From Sphingomonas panacis (lineage in GTDB: Bacteria; Pseudomonadota; Alphaproteobacteria; Sphingomonadales; Sphingomonadaceae), in assembly GCF_001717955.1 (NCBI RefSeq), contig NZ_CP014168.1, positions 434,001-498,000 of the forward strand: a DNA stretch of 64,000 bases, written 5' to 3'. A program made the position numbers and the translations under genes. Positions 29,436-38,910 of the stretch are shown in pieces; position 1 is the first letter of the stretch, and the number at the start of each line of letters is the position of its first letter. The notes under the pieces are model-generated. The model saw only the letters and a program-made list of their open reading frames with translations. It was not told the origin of the DNA and did no database searches.

Positions 29436-30773
29436 TCACCCGCGCTGCCCCCAGTCCATGCCGCGCGTCAGGTACATCACCCCGGCGAGCGCCGCGAACA
29501 GCAGGAGCGATCCGATCAGCAGCGAATAGGCTTCGAGGCTGAGCAACACGTAGAGCACGCCGTACAGAGCGACGAGCAACGCCGCGATGTACCCGGCGCG
29601 CGTTCGGCTCCGCAGCACCGCCGAGGAATAGGCGGTGAGCAACCCGATGATCGCCGCCGCCGCGACGACATAGGCGATCAGGAAGCCCGTCACCTCGGCG
29701 AACGCCAGCAGCATCACGAAGAACAGCACCAGCCCGGCGCCGACCAGCCCAAGCTCGATCGGCGAAACCCGCGCGCCGCCGATCAGATCGAACATCAGGA
29801 ACGCCATGAAGGTGAAGCCGATGAACAGGAAACCATATTTCACCGAGCGGTTGACCTGATCGTACACGTCGACCGGCGTGACCAGATCGACTCGCGCCTG
29901 AGTCACCGGCAGGCTGTCGGCGGCCTGATCGGCATCGGTCGAAACCAGCGCGCGGCCCAGCGCGAGGTTGCCGACTCGCCACGTCGCGGCGAAACCCTTG
30001 GCCGACACGTTCGACGTGCCCGGCAGCAGATCACCCTGGAAGCTCGGGCTCGGCCATGACGAGCGCACCGTCCACGCGGTGTCGCCGCCCTGCGGGGCGA
30101 GCGCGAGGCTACCGTTGCCGCGCACCTGATAATCATAGGTGACGCCAAGCGGCTTCGATCCGAGCGTACTCGCGTCGAACGCGGTGAAGAAGCCCGATCC
30201 GCCGGTCGCGCGCGGCCCCTTTCCCGGTTGCAGCGCGAGCCGCCGCCCCTCGACCGCCACCACCGGCGGCGCGCCGACCAGCCCGCCCGCATCGCTCACC
30301 CCGAAGTGCAGTTCGGCGCGGTCGAGCGCGAGCGCCTCGCGCGCCACGCCATAGCGGCCGAGATCGGCTGGCAGGCTGAAGCGCGCGGTGCCGCGGTTGC
30401 GCGCTTCATACACCACCGTCTCGTAGATCGACCGCCGCCGCACTTGCGGCGCGAGCGTCGAGTCGATCGCGGCGACGTCGGGGGTCAGCGTCAGCGTGCG
30501 CCATACGGTCGCGGTCTTGGTCACCTGCTTGCCGCCTTCGCTCACCGTCTCCTCGGTCTGCGCGAGATAGGGAATGGCGAGCAGCGGCCCGGCGATCGTC
30601 TGCGCCCCGCCCCACCCTTCGGCGATCGAGGCGCGCGCGGTGCGCGACTGCGCCTGGCGATCGTAGACGAGGAGATAGACGGTGAAGAGCGGCACCGCGA
30701 GCAAGGCCGCGATCACGCCCGCAAACAGCATCTTGATGGCCGGGGTACGCTCCGGCCGAATAGCGTCCTGCAT
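29436..30773 (-). CDS. creD: CreD-family inner membrane protein
   Basis: Protein of 445 residues from ATG 30773, with AGGAGG six bases upstream. One helix near the N-terminus (MLFAGVIAALLAVPLFTVYLL) precedes a large periplasmic domain (about 45-300). The second half has five or six helices with the family block VDVYDQVNRSVKYGFLFIGF and FDLIGGARVSPIELGLVGAGL. CreD is linked in other bacteria to envelope integrity and beta-lactam response under CreBC control; no creBC pair is adjacent here. It is a single gene on its strand between two terminator-like regions. Confidence 0.92.
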   Translation of the reverse strand: MQDAIRPERTPAIKMLFAGVIAALLAVPLFTVYLLVYDRQAQSRTARASIAEGWGGAQTIAGPLLAIPYLAQTEETVSEGGKQVTKTATVWRTLTLTPDVAAIDSTLAPQVRRRSIYETVVYEARNRGTARFSLPADLGRYGVAREALALDRAELHFGVSDAGGLVGAPPVVAVEGRRLALQPGKGPRATGGSGFFTAFDASTLGSKPLGVTYDYQVRGNGSLALAPQGGDTAWTVRSSWPSPSFQGDLLPGTSNVSAKGFAATWRVGNLALGRALVSTDADQAADSLPVTQARVDLVTPVDVYDQVNRSVKYGFLFIGFTFMAFLMFDLIGGARVSPIELGLVGAGLVLFFVMLLAFAEVTGFLIAYVVAAAAIIGLLTAYSSAVLRSRTRAGYIAALLVALYGVLYVLLSLEAYSLLIGSLLLFAALAGVMYLTRGMDWGQRG

Positions 30774-30873
30774 GGCAAGCCTCCTGACAAGGGAGGCCAA
30801 GCGCTAGGCGCCGGCGCACGCCCCGTCCAAAGACTTTCCCGTCATCCGCCCGTGCAGATGCCGTGCAGGCGGC

Positions 30874-32232
30874 TCAGGCGGCGACCTGCGCAACGAAATC
30901 GGCCGCGCTGGTCTTGAGCGTGCCGAGCTTGCCGTTGAGCGTATCGAAGCCGCGCCCGACCTGATCGACGTCGGACGCGACGCTCTCGGTATCCTCGCGG
31001 ATCGCGGCGATGGTGTGCGACATCGAATCGGCGGCGCGCGCGGTTTCGTCGACGGCGGCGGTGATCGCGGTGGCGGTCTGCGCCTGCGCCTTCATCGCGT
31101 GGCGGATTCGGTTGGCGCTGTCCTGCACCTCGGCGACGGTCGACTGGATCGAGGCGTTGGTCACCACGGTCGATCGCGTCGCGGACTGGATCGCGGCGAT
31201 CTTGGCGGCGATATCGTCGGTCGCGCGCGCGGTCTGCTTGGCGAGGCTCTTCACCTCCTGCGCGACCACCGCGAAGCCGCGCCCGGCATCGCCCGCGCGC
31301 GCCGCCTCGATCGTCGCGTTCAGCGCGAGCAGATTGGTCTGCCCGGCGATATCGCGAATCAGGCCGAGGATCGATTCGATCGACTTGGCGTGATCGCTCA
31401 GCGCCTCGGACATGCCGACCGCCTGACTCGCCTGCGCCGACGCGCGCGTGGCGATCTCGGCGGCGGCCTCGACTTCGCCGCGCGCATCGTCGATCGCGCG
31501 GATGAGGCCAGCCGCGGTCTGCGCCGCATCGCGCATCGTCACCGCCGATTGCTCGGCGGCGGCGGCGACCTGCGAGGTCTTGGCGAGCATCCCGCGAGTC
31601 GCGGCCGATGTCCGCACCGAATGCGCGCGCAGCGCCGCGCTGCCTTCGGCCGCGCTTTCAACCACTTCGGTGATGCCCTCGCGGAACTGGGTGGCGAGTC
31701 GCTCGCGCGCGACGAGCGCGGCATGCTCCTCATAGCTGCGATAGATCGATCCGGTGACATCGGCCTCCAGTGCCGACAGCCGCATCAGCGCATCGAGCAT
31801 CGCCGGCAACCGCGCGTCGTCCGCGCTGACCCGCTTGAGCAGCACCGTCAGCGCGACCTGATCGCTCGCGCAGATCATCGCGAGCAGCGCCATCGGCGCG
31901 ATGCCGCCGCGCGCCGCCGAAGCGACCGAGCGTTCGATCGACTCGATCCACGCGCGCCCGGCGGGATCGAGGAAGCGGTCGCGCAGGAAGGTGCAGCCGA
32001 TCTCGATCATCCGCTCGGTCTCGTGCCGCGCCCAGACGCGCTCGTCGGAAAAGCGGCGCAGCCACTGCGCCCAATAGCCTTCGGAAATCGCCCGCGCATC
32101 GGGTTCGAGGATCGCCCACAACGCGCGACAGGTCGCCAGCATCGCCGGGTCCATGTCGAACGCGCGCATCCGCGCGCCGATATCGAACGTCGCCGCGATG
32201 GCACCGGGTGCGGGCAGGTCCGTGAGGGGCAA
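30874..32232 (-). CDS. Soluble chemotaxis receptor with globin-like N-terminal domain
   Basis: Cytoplasmic receptor of 452 residues, no membrane segment. Residues about 20-180 are helical and arranged like sensor-globin domains ([39 protein letters not shown]), as in HemAT-type oxygen sensors. The expected proximal His before an RIG-like turn is not visible: the matching stretch reads [18 protein letters not shown]. The signalling domain carries [20 protein letters not shown] and [20 protein letters not shown]. The start is TTG 32232, with GGAG seven bases upstream. Ligand and heme binding are unproven. Confidence 0.8.
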   Translation of the reverse strand: MPLTDLPAPGAIAATFDIGARMRAFDMDPAMLATCRALWAILEPDARAISEGYWAQWLRRFSDERVWARHETERMIEIGCTFLRDRFLDPAGRAWIESIERSVASAARGGIAPMALLAMICASDQVALTVLLKRVSADDARLPAMLDALMRLSALEADVTGSIYRSYEEHAALVARERLATQFREGITEVVESAAEGSAALRAHSVRTSAATRGMLAKTSQVAAAAEQSAVTMRDAAQTAAGLIRAIDDARGEVEAAAEIATRASAQASQAVGMSEALSDHAKSIESILGLIRDIAGQTNLLALNATIEAARAGDAGRGFAVVAQEVKSLAKQTARATDDIAAKIAAIQSATRSTVVTNASIQSTVAEVQDSANRIRHAMKAQAQTATAITAAVDETARAADSMSHTIAAIREDTESVASDVDQVGRGFDTLNGKLGTLKTSAADFVAQVAA

Positions 32233-32416
32233 GCGACGACTCCGAATGCGGGCGCTGGACGCGAATATGCGCCCAACGCCCGAGCTAAAGCGACGCTGGT
32301 TAAGGCGAGGTTAGGAACCCCCGGCCAGCCTCCGCCACTCCATATTGCGTCGCAGCGCTTGCATCGGGGCGTGTGCCGACTAATACGGCGCCCACAGCCC
32401 GTAAGAGGATCAGCCC

Positions 32417-32827
32417 TTGGCCAGCCAACGCCCCGCCGCCCGCCCGTTAAGCCCGCACCTCAGCATCTGGAGGTGGGGACCGCATATGACGGTTTCGATT
32501 CTCCACCGCGTGACCGGCAGCGGCATGGCGACCGTCGGCACGTTGCTGCTGGTCTGGTGGCTCGCGGCGATCGCCGGCGGCCCGCAGAGCTATGCGGTGT
32601 TCCACATGGTCTTCGCCGAATTCGGCAAGGGCGTGCTCGGCTATATCTTCGGGGTCGGGCTGACGCTGTCGTTCTTCCAGCACATGGCGAGCGGCATCCG
32701 CCACTTCATCCTCGATACCGGCGCCGGCTACGAACTGAACAGCGCCAAGCGCGCGGCGATGGCGACCTTCATCTTCTCGGTGCTCGCGACGATCGCGTTC
32801 TGGGCCTTTCTGCTGGGAGCCAAATAA
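32417..32827 (+). CDS. sdhC: Succinate dehydrogenase cytochrome b556 subunit
   Basis: Membrane anchor of complex II, 136 residues, three helices. The N-terminal motif RPLSPHLSIWRWGPHMTVSI-LHRVTG is diagnostic of SdhC, with SILHRVTGSG near the quinone site and the heme His in FFQHMASGIRH. The start is TTG at 32417 with AGAGGA upstream. The stop overlaps the sdhD start by one base (TAATG), so the three genes sdhCDA form one tight operon. Confidence 0.95.
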   Translation: MASQRPAARPLSPHLSIWRWGPHMTVSILHRVTGSGMATVGTLLLVWWLAAIAGGPQSYAVFHMVFAEFGKGVLGYIFGVGLTLSFFQHMASGIRHFILDTGAGYELNSAKRAAMATFIFSVLATIAFWAFLLGAK

Positions 32828-33222
32828 TGCGTGGCGGTACGGAACTCGGCCGCGTCCGCGGCCTCGGCAGCGCCAAGGCCGGCGCGCATCACTGGCTGAC
32901 GCATCGCATCACCGCGGCGTCCAACCTGTTCCTGATGCTGTGGTTCGTCATCGTCATCGCGCGGCTGCCCGGCTATGATTACGGGACGGTGCGGCCGTGG
33001 CTCGCCTCGGCGTGGGTGGCGGTGCCGATGATCCTGCTGATCGTCTCGGTGTTCTGGCACTTCCGGCTCGGCCTCCAGGTCGTGATCGAGGATTACGTCC
33101 ATGCCGAGACTCGCGTCGCGCTGATGTTCGCGCTCAACTTCTTCGTGGTCGCCACCTCGGCGATCGCGATCTTCTCGATTCTCAAAGTGGCGTTCACCGC
33201 CGCCGCCGGAGTGCCCGCCTGA
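32827..33222 (+). CDS. sdhD: Succinate dehydrogenase membrane anchor subunit
   Basis: Second membrane anchor of complex II, 131 residues, three helices. [20 protein letters not shown] at the N-terminus and [17 protein letters not shown] are typical of alphaproteobacterial SdhD; the latter supplies the heme-ligand His and the quinone-site Asp-Tyr. It overlaps both neighbours by one base (TAATG and TGATG). Confidence 0.95.
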   Translation: MRGGTELGRVRGLGSAKAGAHHWLTHRITAASNLFLMLWFVIVIARLPGYDYGTVRPWLASAWVAVPMILLIVSVFWHFRLGLQVVIEDYVHAETRVALMFALNFFVVATSAIAIFSILKVAFTAAAGVPA

Positions 33223-35039
33223 TGTCTGACGCCTACAAGATCATCGACCACAGCTACGACACCGTCGTGGTCGGCGCCGGCGGTTCGGGCCTGCGCGCGA
33301 CGATGGGCAGCGCCGAGGCCGGCCTGCGCACCGCCTGCATCACCAAGGTGTTCCCGACTCGCAGCCACACGGTCGCCGCGCAGGGCGGCATCGCCGCGAG
33401 CCTCGGCAACAACACGCCCGATCATTGGACGTGGCACATGTACGATACCGTCAAGGGTTCCGACTGGCTCGGCGACCAGGACGCGATCGAGTACATGGTC
33501 CGCGAAGCCCCCGCCGCCGTCTACGAGCTCGAACATGCCGGCGTGCCGTTCAGCCGCAACGAGGACGGCACGATCTACCAGCGTCCGTTCGGCGGGCACA
33601 TGCAGAACATGGGGGAAGGCCCGCCCGTACAGCGCACCTGCGCCGCCGCCGACCGTACCGGCCACGCGATGCTCCACGCGCTCTACCAGCAGAGCCTCAA
33701 GTACGACGCCGATTTCTACATCGAATATTTCGCGCTCGATCTCATCATGGAGAAGGGTGCCGACGGCGTGCCGGTCTGCCGTGGCGTGATCGCGCTCTGC
33801 ATGGAAACCGGCGCGATCCACCGCTTCCGCGCGCAGGCGGTGGTGCTGGCGACCGGCGGCTATGGCCGCTGTTATTTCTCGGCGACTTCGGCGCACACCT
33901 GCACCGGCGACGGCGGCGGCATGGTGCTGCGCGCCGGCCTGCCCCTGCAGGATCTCGAATTCGTCCAGTTCCACCCGACCGGCATCTACGGCGCCGGCGT
34001 TCTCATCACCGAGGGTGCGCGCGGCGAAGGCGGCTATCTCACCAATTCCGAGGGCGAGCGCTTCATGGAGCGCTACGCCCCTTCCGCCAAGGATCTCGCC
34101 TCGCGCGATGTCGTCTCGCGCTCGATGGCGCTGGAAATGCGCGAAGGCCGCGGCGTCGGCGAGCACAAGGACCATATCTTCCTGCACCTCGATCACATCG
34201 ATCCCAAGGTGCTGGCCGAACGGCTTCCCGGCATCACCGAGAGCGGCAAGATCTTCGCCGGTGTTGATCTCGCGCGCCAGCCGCTCCCCGTCACGCCGAC
34301 GGTGCATTACAACATGGGCGGCATCCCGTGTAACTATCACGGCCAGGTCGTCACCAAGGTCGGCGACGATCCCGAAGTCGCCGTGCCCGGCCTGTTCGCG
34401 GTCGGCGAGGCGGCGTGCGTCTCGGTCCACGGCGCCAACCGGCTCGGCTCGAACTCGCTGATCGATCTCGTCGTGTTCGGCCGCGCGACCGGCCTGCACC
34501 TCAAGGAGACGCTCAAGCCCAACGCCACGCAGCAGCCGCTCCCCAAGGACTCGGCCGATCTCGCGCTCGCGCGGCTCGACCGTTTCCGCAACGCCAACGG
34601 CAGCTCGACGACGGCGGAAATCCGGCTCGACATGCAGCGCACGATGCAGAAGCACGCGGCGGTGTTCCGCGACAGCGCGCTGCTCAGCGAAGGCGTCGCC
34701 AAGATGCAGCAGGTCAACAAGCGCCTTCAGGACGTCCGCGTCACCGATCGGTCGCTGATCTGGAACACCGATCTGGTCGAGACGCTCGAACTCGACAACC
34801 TCATGTGCCAGGCGGTCGCCACGATCACCAGCGCCGAAGCCCGCAAGGAATCGCGCGGCGCCCACGCGCACGAGGATTTCCCCGATCGCGACGACACCAA
34901 CTGGATGAAGCACACGATTTCGTGGTTCGACGGCTGGGGCGGCTCGGACGGCAAGGTGACGCTCGATTACCGCCCGGTCCACGATTACACGCTGACCGAC
35001 GACGCCGAGTATATCAAACCGAAGAAACGCGTTTACTAA
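33222..35039 (+). CDS. sdhA: Succinate dehydrogenase flavoprotein subunit
   Basis: Catalytic subunit oxidising succinate to fumarate, 605 residues. The FAD motif [20 protein letters not shown] is followed by [11 protein letters not shown], where His49 is the site of covalent [24 protein letters not shown], the active-site region [22 protein letters not shown] and [13 protein letters not shown] are all intact. It is the last gene of sdhCDA; the usual sdhB is not next but lies at 27561 on the other strand. Confidence 0.98.
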   Translation: MSDAYKIIDHSYDTVVVGAGGSGLRATMGSAEAGLRTACITKVFPTRSHTVAAQGGIAASLGNNTPDHWTWHMYDTVKGSDWLGDQDAIEYMVREAPAAVYELEHAGVPFSRNEDGTIYQRPFGGHMQNMGEGPPVQRTCAAADRTGHAMLHALYQQSLKYDADFYIEYFALDLIMEKGADGVPVCRGVIALCMETGAIHRFRAQAVVLATGGYGRCYFSATSAHTCTGDGGGMVLRAGLPLQDLEFVQFHPTGIYGAGVLITEGARGEGGYLTNSEGERFMERYAPSAKDLASRDVVSRSMALEMREGRGVGEHKDHIFLHLDHIDPKVLAERLPGITESGKIFAGVDLARQPLPVTPTVHYNMGGIPCNYHGQVVTKVGDDPEVAVPGLFAVGEAACVSVHGANRLGSNSLIDLVVFGRATGLHLKETLKPNATQQPLPKDSADLALARLDRFRNANGSSTTAEIRLDMQRTMQKHAAVFRDSALLSEGVAKMQQVNKRLQDVRVTDRSLIWNTDLVETLELDNLMCQAVATITSAEARKESRGAHAHEDFPDRDDTNWMKHTISWFDGWGGSDGKVTLDYRPVHDYTLTDDAEYIKPKKRVY

Positions 35040-35050
35040 GAACGCGAACG

Positions 35051-35539
35051 ATGGAGACGCTCCGCTATCCCTATCGCCCCAAGACTTGGGTGATGGCGAT
35101 GGCGGGGCTGTTCTTCGCCGTATGCGCGGTGGTGCTGGGCTATGCGGCGCGGGACAATGATCGCGGCATGCTCATCAACGGGCTGATTTCGCTCGACTCT
35201 GGCCAGGCGGCGATCTTCTACTGGGTGCTGTGCGTGCTCAGCATCGGCTTCGTGATCGCCGGCCTGTTCGGTATCGTCATGTCGCTGCGCGAGCCGCGCG
35301 AGGTGGTCGTCGACCGCACCGGCGTCACCCTGCCGGCGGGCCGCTGGTCGAGCGACACGGTGACGATCCCGTTCGCGAGCATCACCGATCTGCGCATCCA
35401 GCAGGTCCAGTCGCAAAAATTCCTCATCATCCGCCACAGCGACGGCAAGCATTCGGTCGTCCGCTCGATGATGCCGAACCGCGCCGATTTCGAAACGTTC
35501 GCCGAAGCCGTTATCGCCGGCCGCGCCCGCACCCGCTGA
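35051..35539 (+). CDS. Two-helix membrane protein with PH-like C-terminal domain, unknown
   Basis: I do not recognise a named family. The 162-residue product has two membrane helices (about 14-32 and 57-77) and a soluble C-terminal part, DRTGVTLPAGRWSSDTVTIP then FASITDLRIQQVQSQKFLII, that reads like a PH-like domain of bacterial membrane proteins (YdbT/YvbH type). It begins 11 bases after sdhA and may be cotranscribed with it. A role with complex II is possible only by position. Confidence 0.65.
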   Translation: METLRYPYRPKTWVMAMAGLFFAVCAVVLGYAARDNDRGMLINGLISLDSGQAAIFYWVLCVLSIGFVIAGLFGIVMSLREPREVVVDRTGVTLPAGRWSSDTVTIPFASITDLRIQQVQSQKFLIIRHSDGKHSVVRSMMPNRADFETFAEAVIAGRARTR

Positions 35540-35560
35540 TCGCACCGAGGGAGACTCGCC

Positions 35561-35941
35561 ATGCCGGACGCCGCCGAACCCGATTACGACCATCTGCTCC
35601 GCGCAAACCTGGACCGCGTCTTCAACCAGCGCGACGGCGACGCGCGCGCGGCGGCGCTGGCGGAACTCTACGTCGACCAGCCGGTGATGTACGAACCCGA
35701 GGCGATCGTCGAAGGCCGCGCCGCGATCTCCGCCATCGCGGGCGCGCTGCTCGATCGGTTCGGCCCCGATTTCGTCTTCACCCCCGATGGCCCTGCGGTC
35801 GGCCACCACGGCCTCGGCACGCTGCACTGGCACGCCGGGCCGAAGGACGGACCCGTCGCGGTGACCGGCGCCGATGTCGCGCAGATCACCGACGGCCGAA
35901 TCGCGCGGCTCTGGGTGCTGCTCAACCCGCCTGCGGGCTGA
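35561..35941 (+). CDS. SnoaL/NTF2-like protein
   Basis: Small cytoplasmic protein of 126 residues with the cone-fold pattern of the SnoaL/NTF2-like superfamily: an N-terminal helix (RVFNQRDGDARAAALAELYV), then YEPEAIVEGRAAISAIAGAL, GHHGLGTLHWHAGP, and ISDG-like IDDG element ITDGRIARLWVLLNPP. Members range from isomerases to stress proteins, so activity cannot be stated. GAGGGAG precedes ATG 35561. It follows the membrane gene by 21 bases. Confidence 0.75.
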   Translation: MPDAAEPDYDHLLRANLDRVFNQRDGDARAAALAELYVDQPVMYEPEAIVEGRAAISAIAGALLDRFGPDFVFTPDGPAVGHHGLGTLHWHAGPKDGPVAVTGADVAQITDGRIARLWVLLNPPAG

Positions 35942-35950
35942 CCGGGCGCG

Positions 35951-36127
35951 ATGCGGACCCGGCTCAGCATCTGCCGCCGCAAGGCGCGCTTCGCATCGGA
36001 GCAGGATGCGCTGGCAACTGCGGAACGTGCCCCGTTCGCGTTGCTACCGTATCGCTGCGATCGGTGCTTCCAGTTCCACCTGACCAGCCGCACCAAGGGC
36101 AAGCGGGTGTTCCGGGTTCAAGCCTGA
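35951..36127 (+). CDS. 58-residue Cys-containing small protein
   Basis: ATG 35951 to TGA 36127 gives a very basic 58-residue protein. A CxxC pair in YRCDRCFQFHLTSRTKGKR with another Cys at residue 8 and a nearby His suggests a zinc-ribbon or knuckle. I recall near-identical short proteins in sphingomonads, but cannot check this. It starts nine bases after the SnoaL-like gene stop and is probably cotranscribed. Role in RNA or DNA binding would be a guess. Confidence 0.6.
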   Translation: MRTRLSICRRKARFASEQDALATAERAPFALLPYRCDRCFQFHLTSRTKGKRVFRVQA

Positions 36128-36700
36128 TCGGACGCGCGCTCTCACCTCCGTTCGCACTGAGCCTGTCGAAGTGCGTGCAAAGAGCGCTGCGGTGCCTGCC
36201 CCGCTTTGCTAGCTCGACACGAATAGAGGCAGGGCACGCTTCCCTCCCCGGTCGTGTCGAGCGAAGTCGAGACACCAGCGCTCCGGTCTGCCCCTCGACG
36301 TCGCTCGGGGCGAACGGCTCCTGGGTACGGGTGCGCCGTCTCTCAACCGTTCGCACCCGGCCGGGCGACCCCTGCCGCATGCGGCAACGCCCACGACACG
36401 GAGGTCGACTTCGCCCAGCCCTAAGGCCAGTACGGAGCGCCCTCTCCCCGTTCGTGTCGAGCGAAGTCGAGACACCAGCGCTCCGGTCTGCCCCGCGACG
36501 TCGCTCGGGGCGAACGGCTCCTGGGCATGAGACCGCTTTCTCCCAACCGTTCGCACTGAGCGAAGTCGAAGTGCGTGCCAAGAGCGCTGCGGTGTTTGGC
36601 ACGTCCTTCGACGTCGCTCAGGACGAACGGATGGGAAGACGCGACTGCACCGGGCTTCCGACCCTCACCAAGCCAGATCAGCATCGCTCTTGTTGTCGAA
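36128..36700. repeat. Cluster of dispersed repeats, no gene
   Basis: A 75-base unit at 36251-36325 recurs at 36451-36525, exactly 200 bases later, with about two differences; both contain CGAAGTCGAGACACCAGC and end CGAACGGCTCCTGGG. A second unit starting CGTTCGCACTGAGC is at about 36148-36194 and 36549-36595. These are the Cys-free, short-palindrome repeats common in sphingomonads, also seen at 54516. The 704-base gap 36128-36831 shows no credible gene. Confidence 0.85.
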
Positions 36701-36788
36701 CCCGTGCCACGCACGCTCCTCGTCGGTGAGCCCTGCCGCACCATCCGCCCAACCCGCATGCGTAGCTTTGCAGCCCGCCGCGCGCTTC

Positions 36789-36826
36789 GGCAGGGTGCCG
36801 GCAGATCACGCCGCCGGCACCCTGCC
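36789..36826. terminator. Hairpin after the ester hydrolase gene
   Basis: GGCAGGGTGCCGGC at 36789-36802 pairs with GCCGGCACCCTGCC at 36813-36826, a 14-bp perfect stem. It lies six bases beyond the stop of the minus-strand hydrolase gene. There is no T-run, so activity is uncertain. Confidence 0.55.
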
Positions 36827-36831
36827 AAGCC

Positions 36832-38766
36832 TTACTTCGCCATCGCCGCCGACTGATCGACCGGCACCACCGGCAGCAGCACCGAACTCGCGCCCGCCGC
36901 GCCATGTTCGATCGTCACCGTCGCCGCGCGGTAATCGCCCGGCTTGGCGAGGAAGATGTTGGGCACGAAGGTCTGCGGGTTGCGATCATAAAGCGGGAAC
37001 AGCGAGGACTGGACCTGCACCATGATCTTGTGGCCGGGCAGGAACTCGTGGTTCACCGCCGGCAGGCGGAACTTGTATTCCTGCACCTTGCCCGCCGGAA
37101 TGGCGGTGGGCTTGGCGAAACTGTCGCGGTAGCGGCCCCGGAAGATATCGAGGCTGATCGGCAGTTGATACCCGCCCATCTTGGGATCGGTGGCATTCTC
37201 CTCCGGGAACACGTCGATGATCTTCACCACGAAATCGCCGTCGGTGCCGGTCGTCTTGGCGAAGATATCCGCCCACGGCACGCCCGACACGCGCACCGTC
37301 TGAGTCAGCACCGGCGTCGTATAGCTCACCACGTCGGTACGCCCGTCGACCGAGCGCTGGTCGGACACCAGCCAGTCGCCCCAGCGCCCGTCCTTGAAGC
37401 TCACCGGGCGCGGCAGATGCGGCACCGGGTTGGCCGGGTCCGACACATAGGAATCCCCGCCGCTCGCCGCTTTCTCGAAAGCGAGGCCCTTGCCGGCTTG
37501 CAGATACAGCGGGGTCAGCGGCGTCGCGCAATCCTTCTCGCAGGCGAGCGGCCAGCGGCTGAACCTGTCCCAATGGTTTTCGCCCGTATTGTAGATCGCC
37601 GCCGCCGGCAGAGTCACCGCCGGGCCGTCCTTCAGATACTGGTTGAAGAACGGCAGCACCATGTCCTCGCGATATTGCTGCGCGGTGTCGCCATTCCACT
37701 GGAACGCGCCGAGGCTGCGCCCCTCGCGGTTGATCTGGCTGTGCCGCCACGGACCCATCACGATGTAGTTGCTCGCGCCCTTGCCGGCCTTGACGAGCGA
37801 TTCATAGCTGTGGATCGCGCCCCACATATCCTCCTGGTCCCACAGCCCCTGCTCCCAGAGCGTCGGCACGTCGGACGGGCTTTGCGCGAGCAACGTGTCG
37901 AGCGCCTGCCCCTGCCAGAACGAGTCATAGGCGGGATGCGCGACCATCCGCTGCCACGCCGGCAACTGGTCGTAACCCGATTGCTTCGCCCAATCGCCCG
38001 CCGAGACGTTACGGAAATTCTCGTAATCGTCCCACCCGCCCGAGCGCGGCACCTTGCCCTCGCCCTTGTAGCCGGTCTGCGAACCGATCCAGCCGATGTT
38101 GGCGAGCCGGAACGCGCCGTAATGGAACCAGTCGTCGCCCATCCAGCCGTCGATCATCGGGCTTTGCGGCGCCGCGACCTTCAGCGCCGGATGCGGATGG
38201 AGCAGCGCCATCACCACGGTGAAGCCTTCGTAGGACGATCCGATCATGCCGACCTTGCCGTTCGATTCGGGCAAATTGGCCTTGTTCACCAGCCAGTCGA
38301 TCGTGTCATAGGCGTCGGTGGTGTGATCGACCTTGGTCGGGTTGAGCGGGCCGATCACCGGGCGCGTGACGACATATTGGCCTTCCGAGCCGTATTTGCC
38401 GCGAATGTCTTGATAGACGCGGATATACCCCGCCTTGACGAACATCTCGTCGGCGAGCGGCAGCGTCGAGAGTTCGGACGGGCTGTCCATCCGGTTGGCG
38501 CGGCCCTTGGCGTTGTACGGCGTGCGTGTCAGCACGATCGGCGCGTTGGTCAGTCCCTTCGCGTAGACGATGACGGTGTAGAGCTTGGTGCCGTCGCGCA
38601 TCGGGATCATCACCTCGCGCTTGACGTAATCGCGCGCCGCCTCGGGCTGGGTGAACTTGGCGGGAATGTCGCCGCCCGGCGGGGGCGGGCTCTTGTCGCC
38701 GACCTGTGCGGCGGCGGGGCTGAGCGCGAGGGCGGTGGCAGCGAGCAGGAAGAGCTTGGCGCGCAT
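36832..38766 (-). CDS. Alpha-amino acid ester hydrolase-like CocE/NonD hydrolase, exported
   Basis: Serine hydrolase of 644 residues from ATG 38766. A signal peptide (MRAKLFLLAATALALSPAAA) sends it to the periplasm. The alpha/beta-hydrolase core has GMIGSSYEGFTVVMALLHPH with nucleophile Ser178, then SPMIDGWMGDDWFHYGAFR, a sequence very close to alpha-amino acid ester hydrolases that act on beta-lactam-type side chains; the Asp lies in the DSFW region onward and the His in GPWRHSQ. A C-terminal jelly-roll domain follows, typical of the CocE/X-Pro dipeptidase S15 group. Natural substrate is unknown. The long open frame upstream is antisense artefact. Confidence 0.9.
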   Translation of the reverse strand: MRAKLFLLAATALALSPAAAQVGDKSPPPPGGDIPAKFTQPEAARDYVKREVMIPMRDGTKLYTVIVYAKGLTNAPIVLTRTPYNAKGRANRMDSPSELSTLPLADEMFVKAGYIRVYQDIRGKYGSEGQYVVTRPVIGPLNPTKVDHTTDAYDTIDWLVNKANLPESNGKVGMIGSSYEGFTVVMALLHPHPALKVAAPQSPMIDGWMGDDWFHYGAFRLANIGWIGSQTGYKGEGKVPRSGGWDDYENFRNVSAGDWAKQSGYDQLPAWQRMVAHPAYDSFWQGQALDTLLAQSPSDVPTLWEQGLWDQEDMWGAIHSYESLVKAGKGASNYIVMGPWRHSQINREGRSLGAFQWNGDTAQQYREDMVLPFFNQYLKDGPAVTLPAAAIYNTGENHWDRFSRWPLACEKDCATPLTPLYLQAGKGLAFEKAASGGDSYVSDPANPVPHLPRPVSFKDGRWGDWLVSDQRSVDGRTDVVSYTTPVLTQTVRVSGVPWADIFAKTTGTDGDFVVKIIDVFPEENATDPKMGGYQLPISLDIFRGRYRDSFAKPTAIPAGKVQEYKFRLPAVNHEFLPGHKIMVQVQSSLFPLYDRNPQTFVPNIFLAKPGDYRAATVTIEHGAAGASSVLLPVVPVDQSAAMAK

Positions 38767-38910
38767 CGGTGAGGGCGACCCTTTTTCGTTTCTGATGCAA
38801 CAGCCTAGAGCGCCGGACGGGTAGGTTTCAAGCGCGATCCCCTTGGCTTGCGCATTGACTGCGCGCGCTCCGCAAGCGAGCACATGTGAACAGTCCATTG
38901 GAAATCCTGC

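Noticed and set aside
36128..36700. Possible CRISPR array
   Set aside because: Units are few, 75 bases long, with 125-base gaps and no cas gene; they are dispersed repeats.
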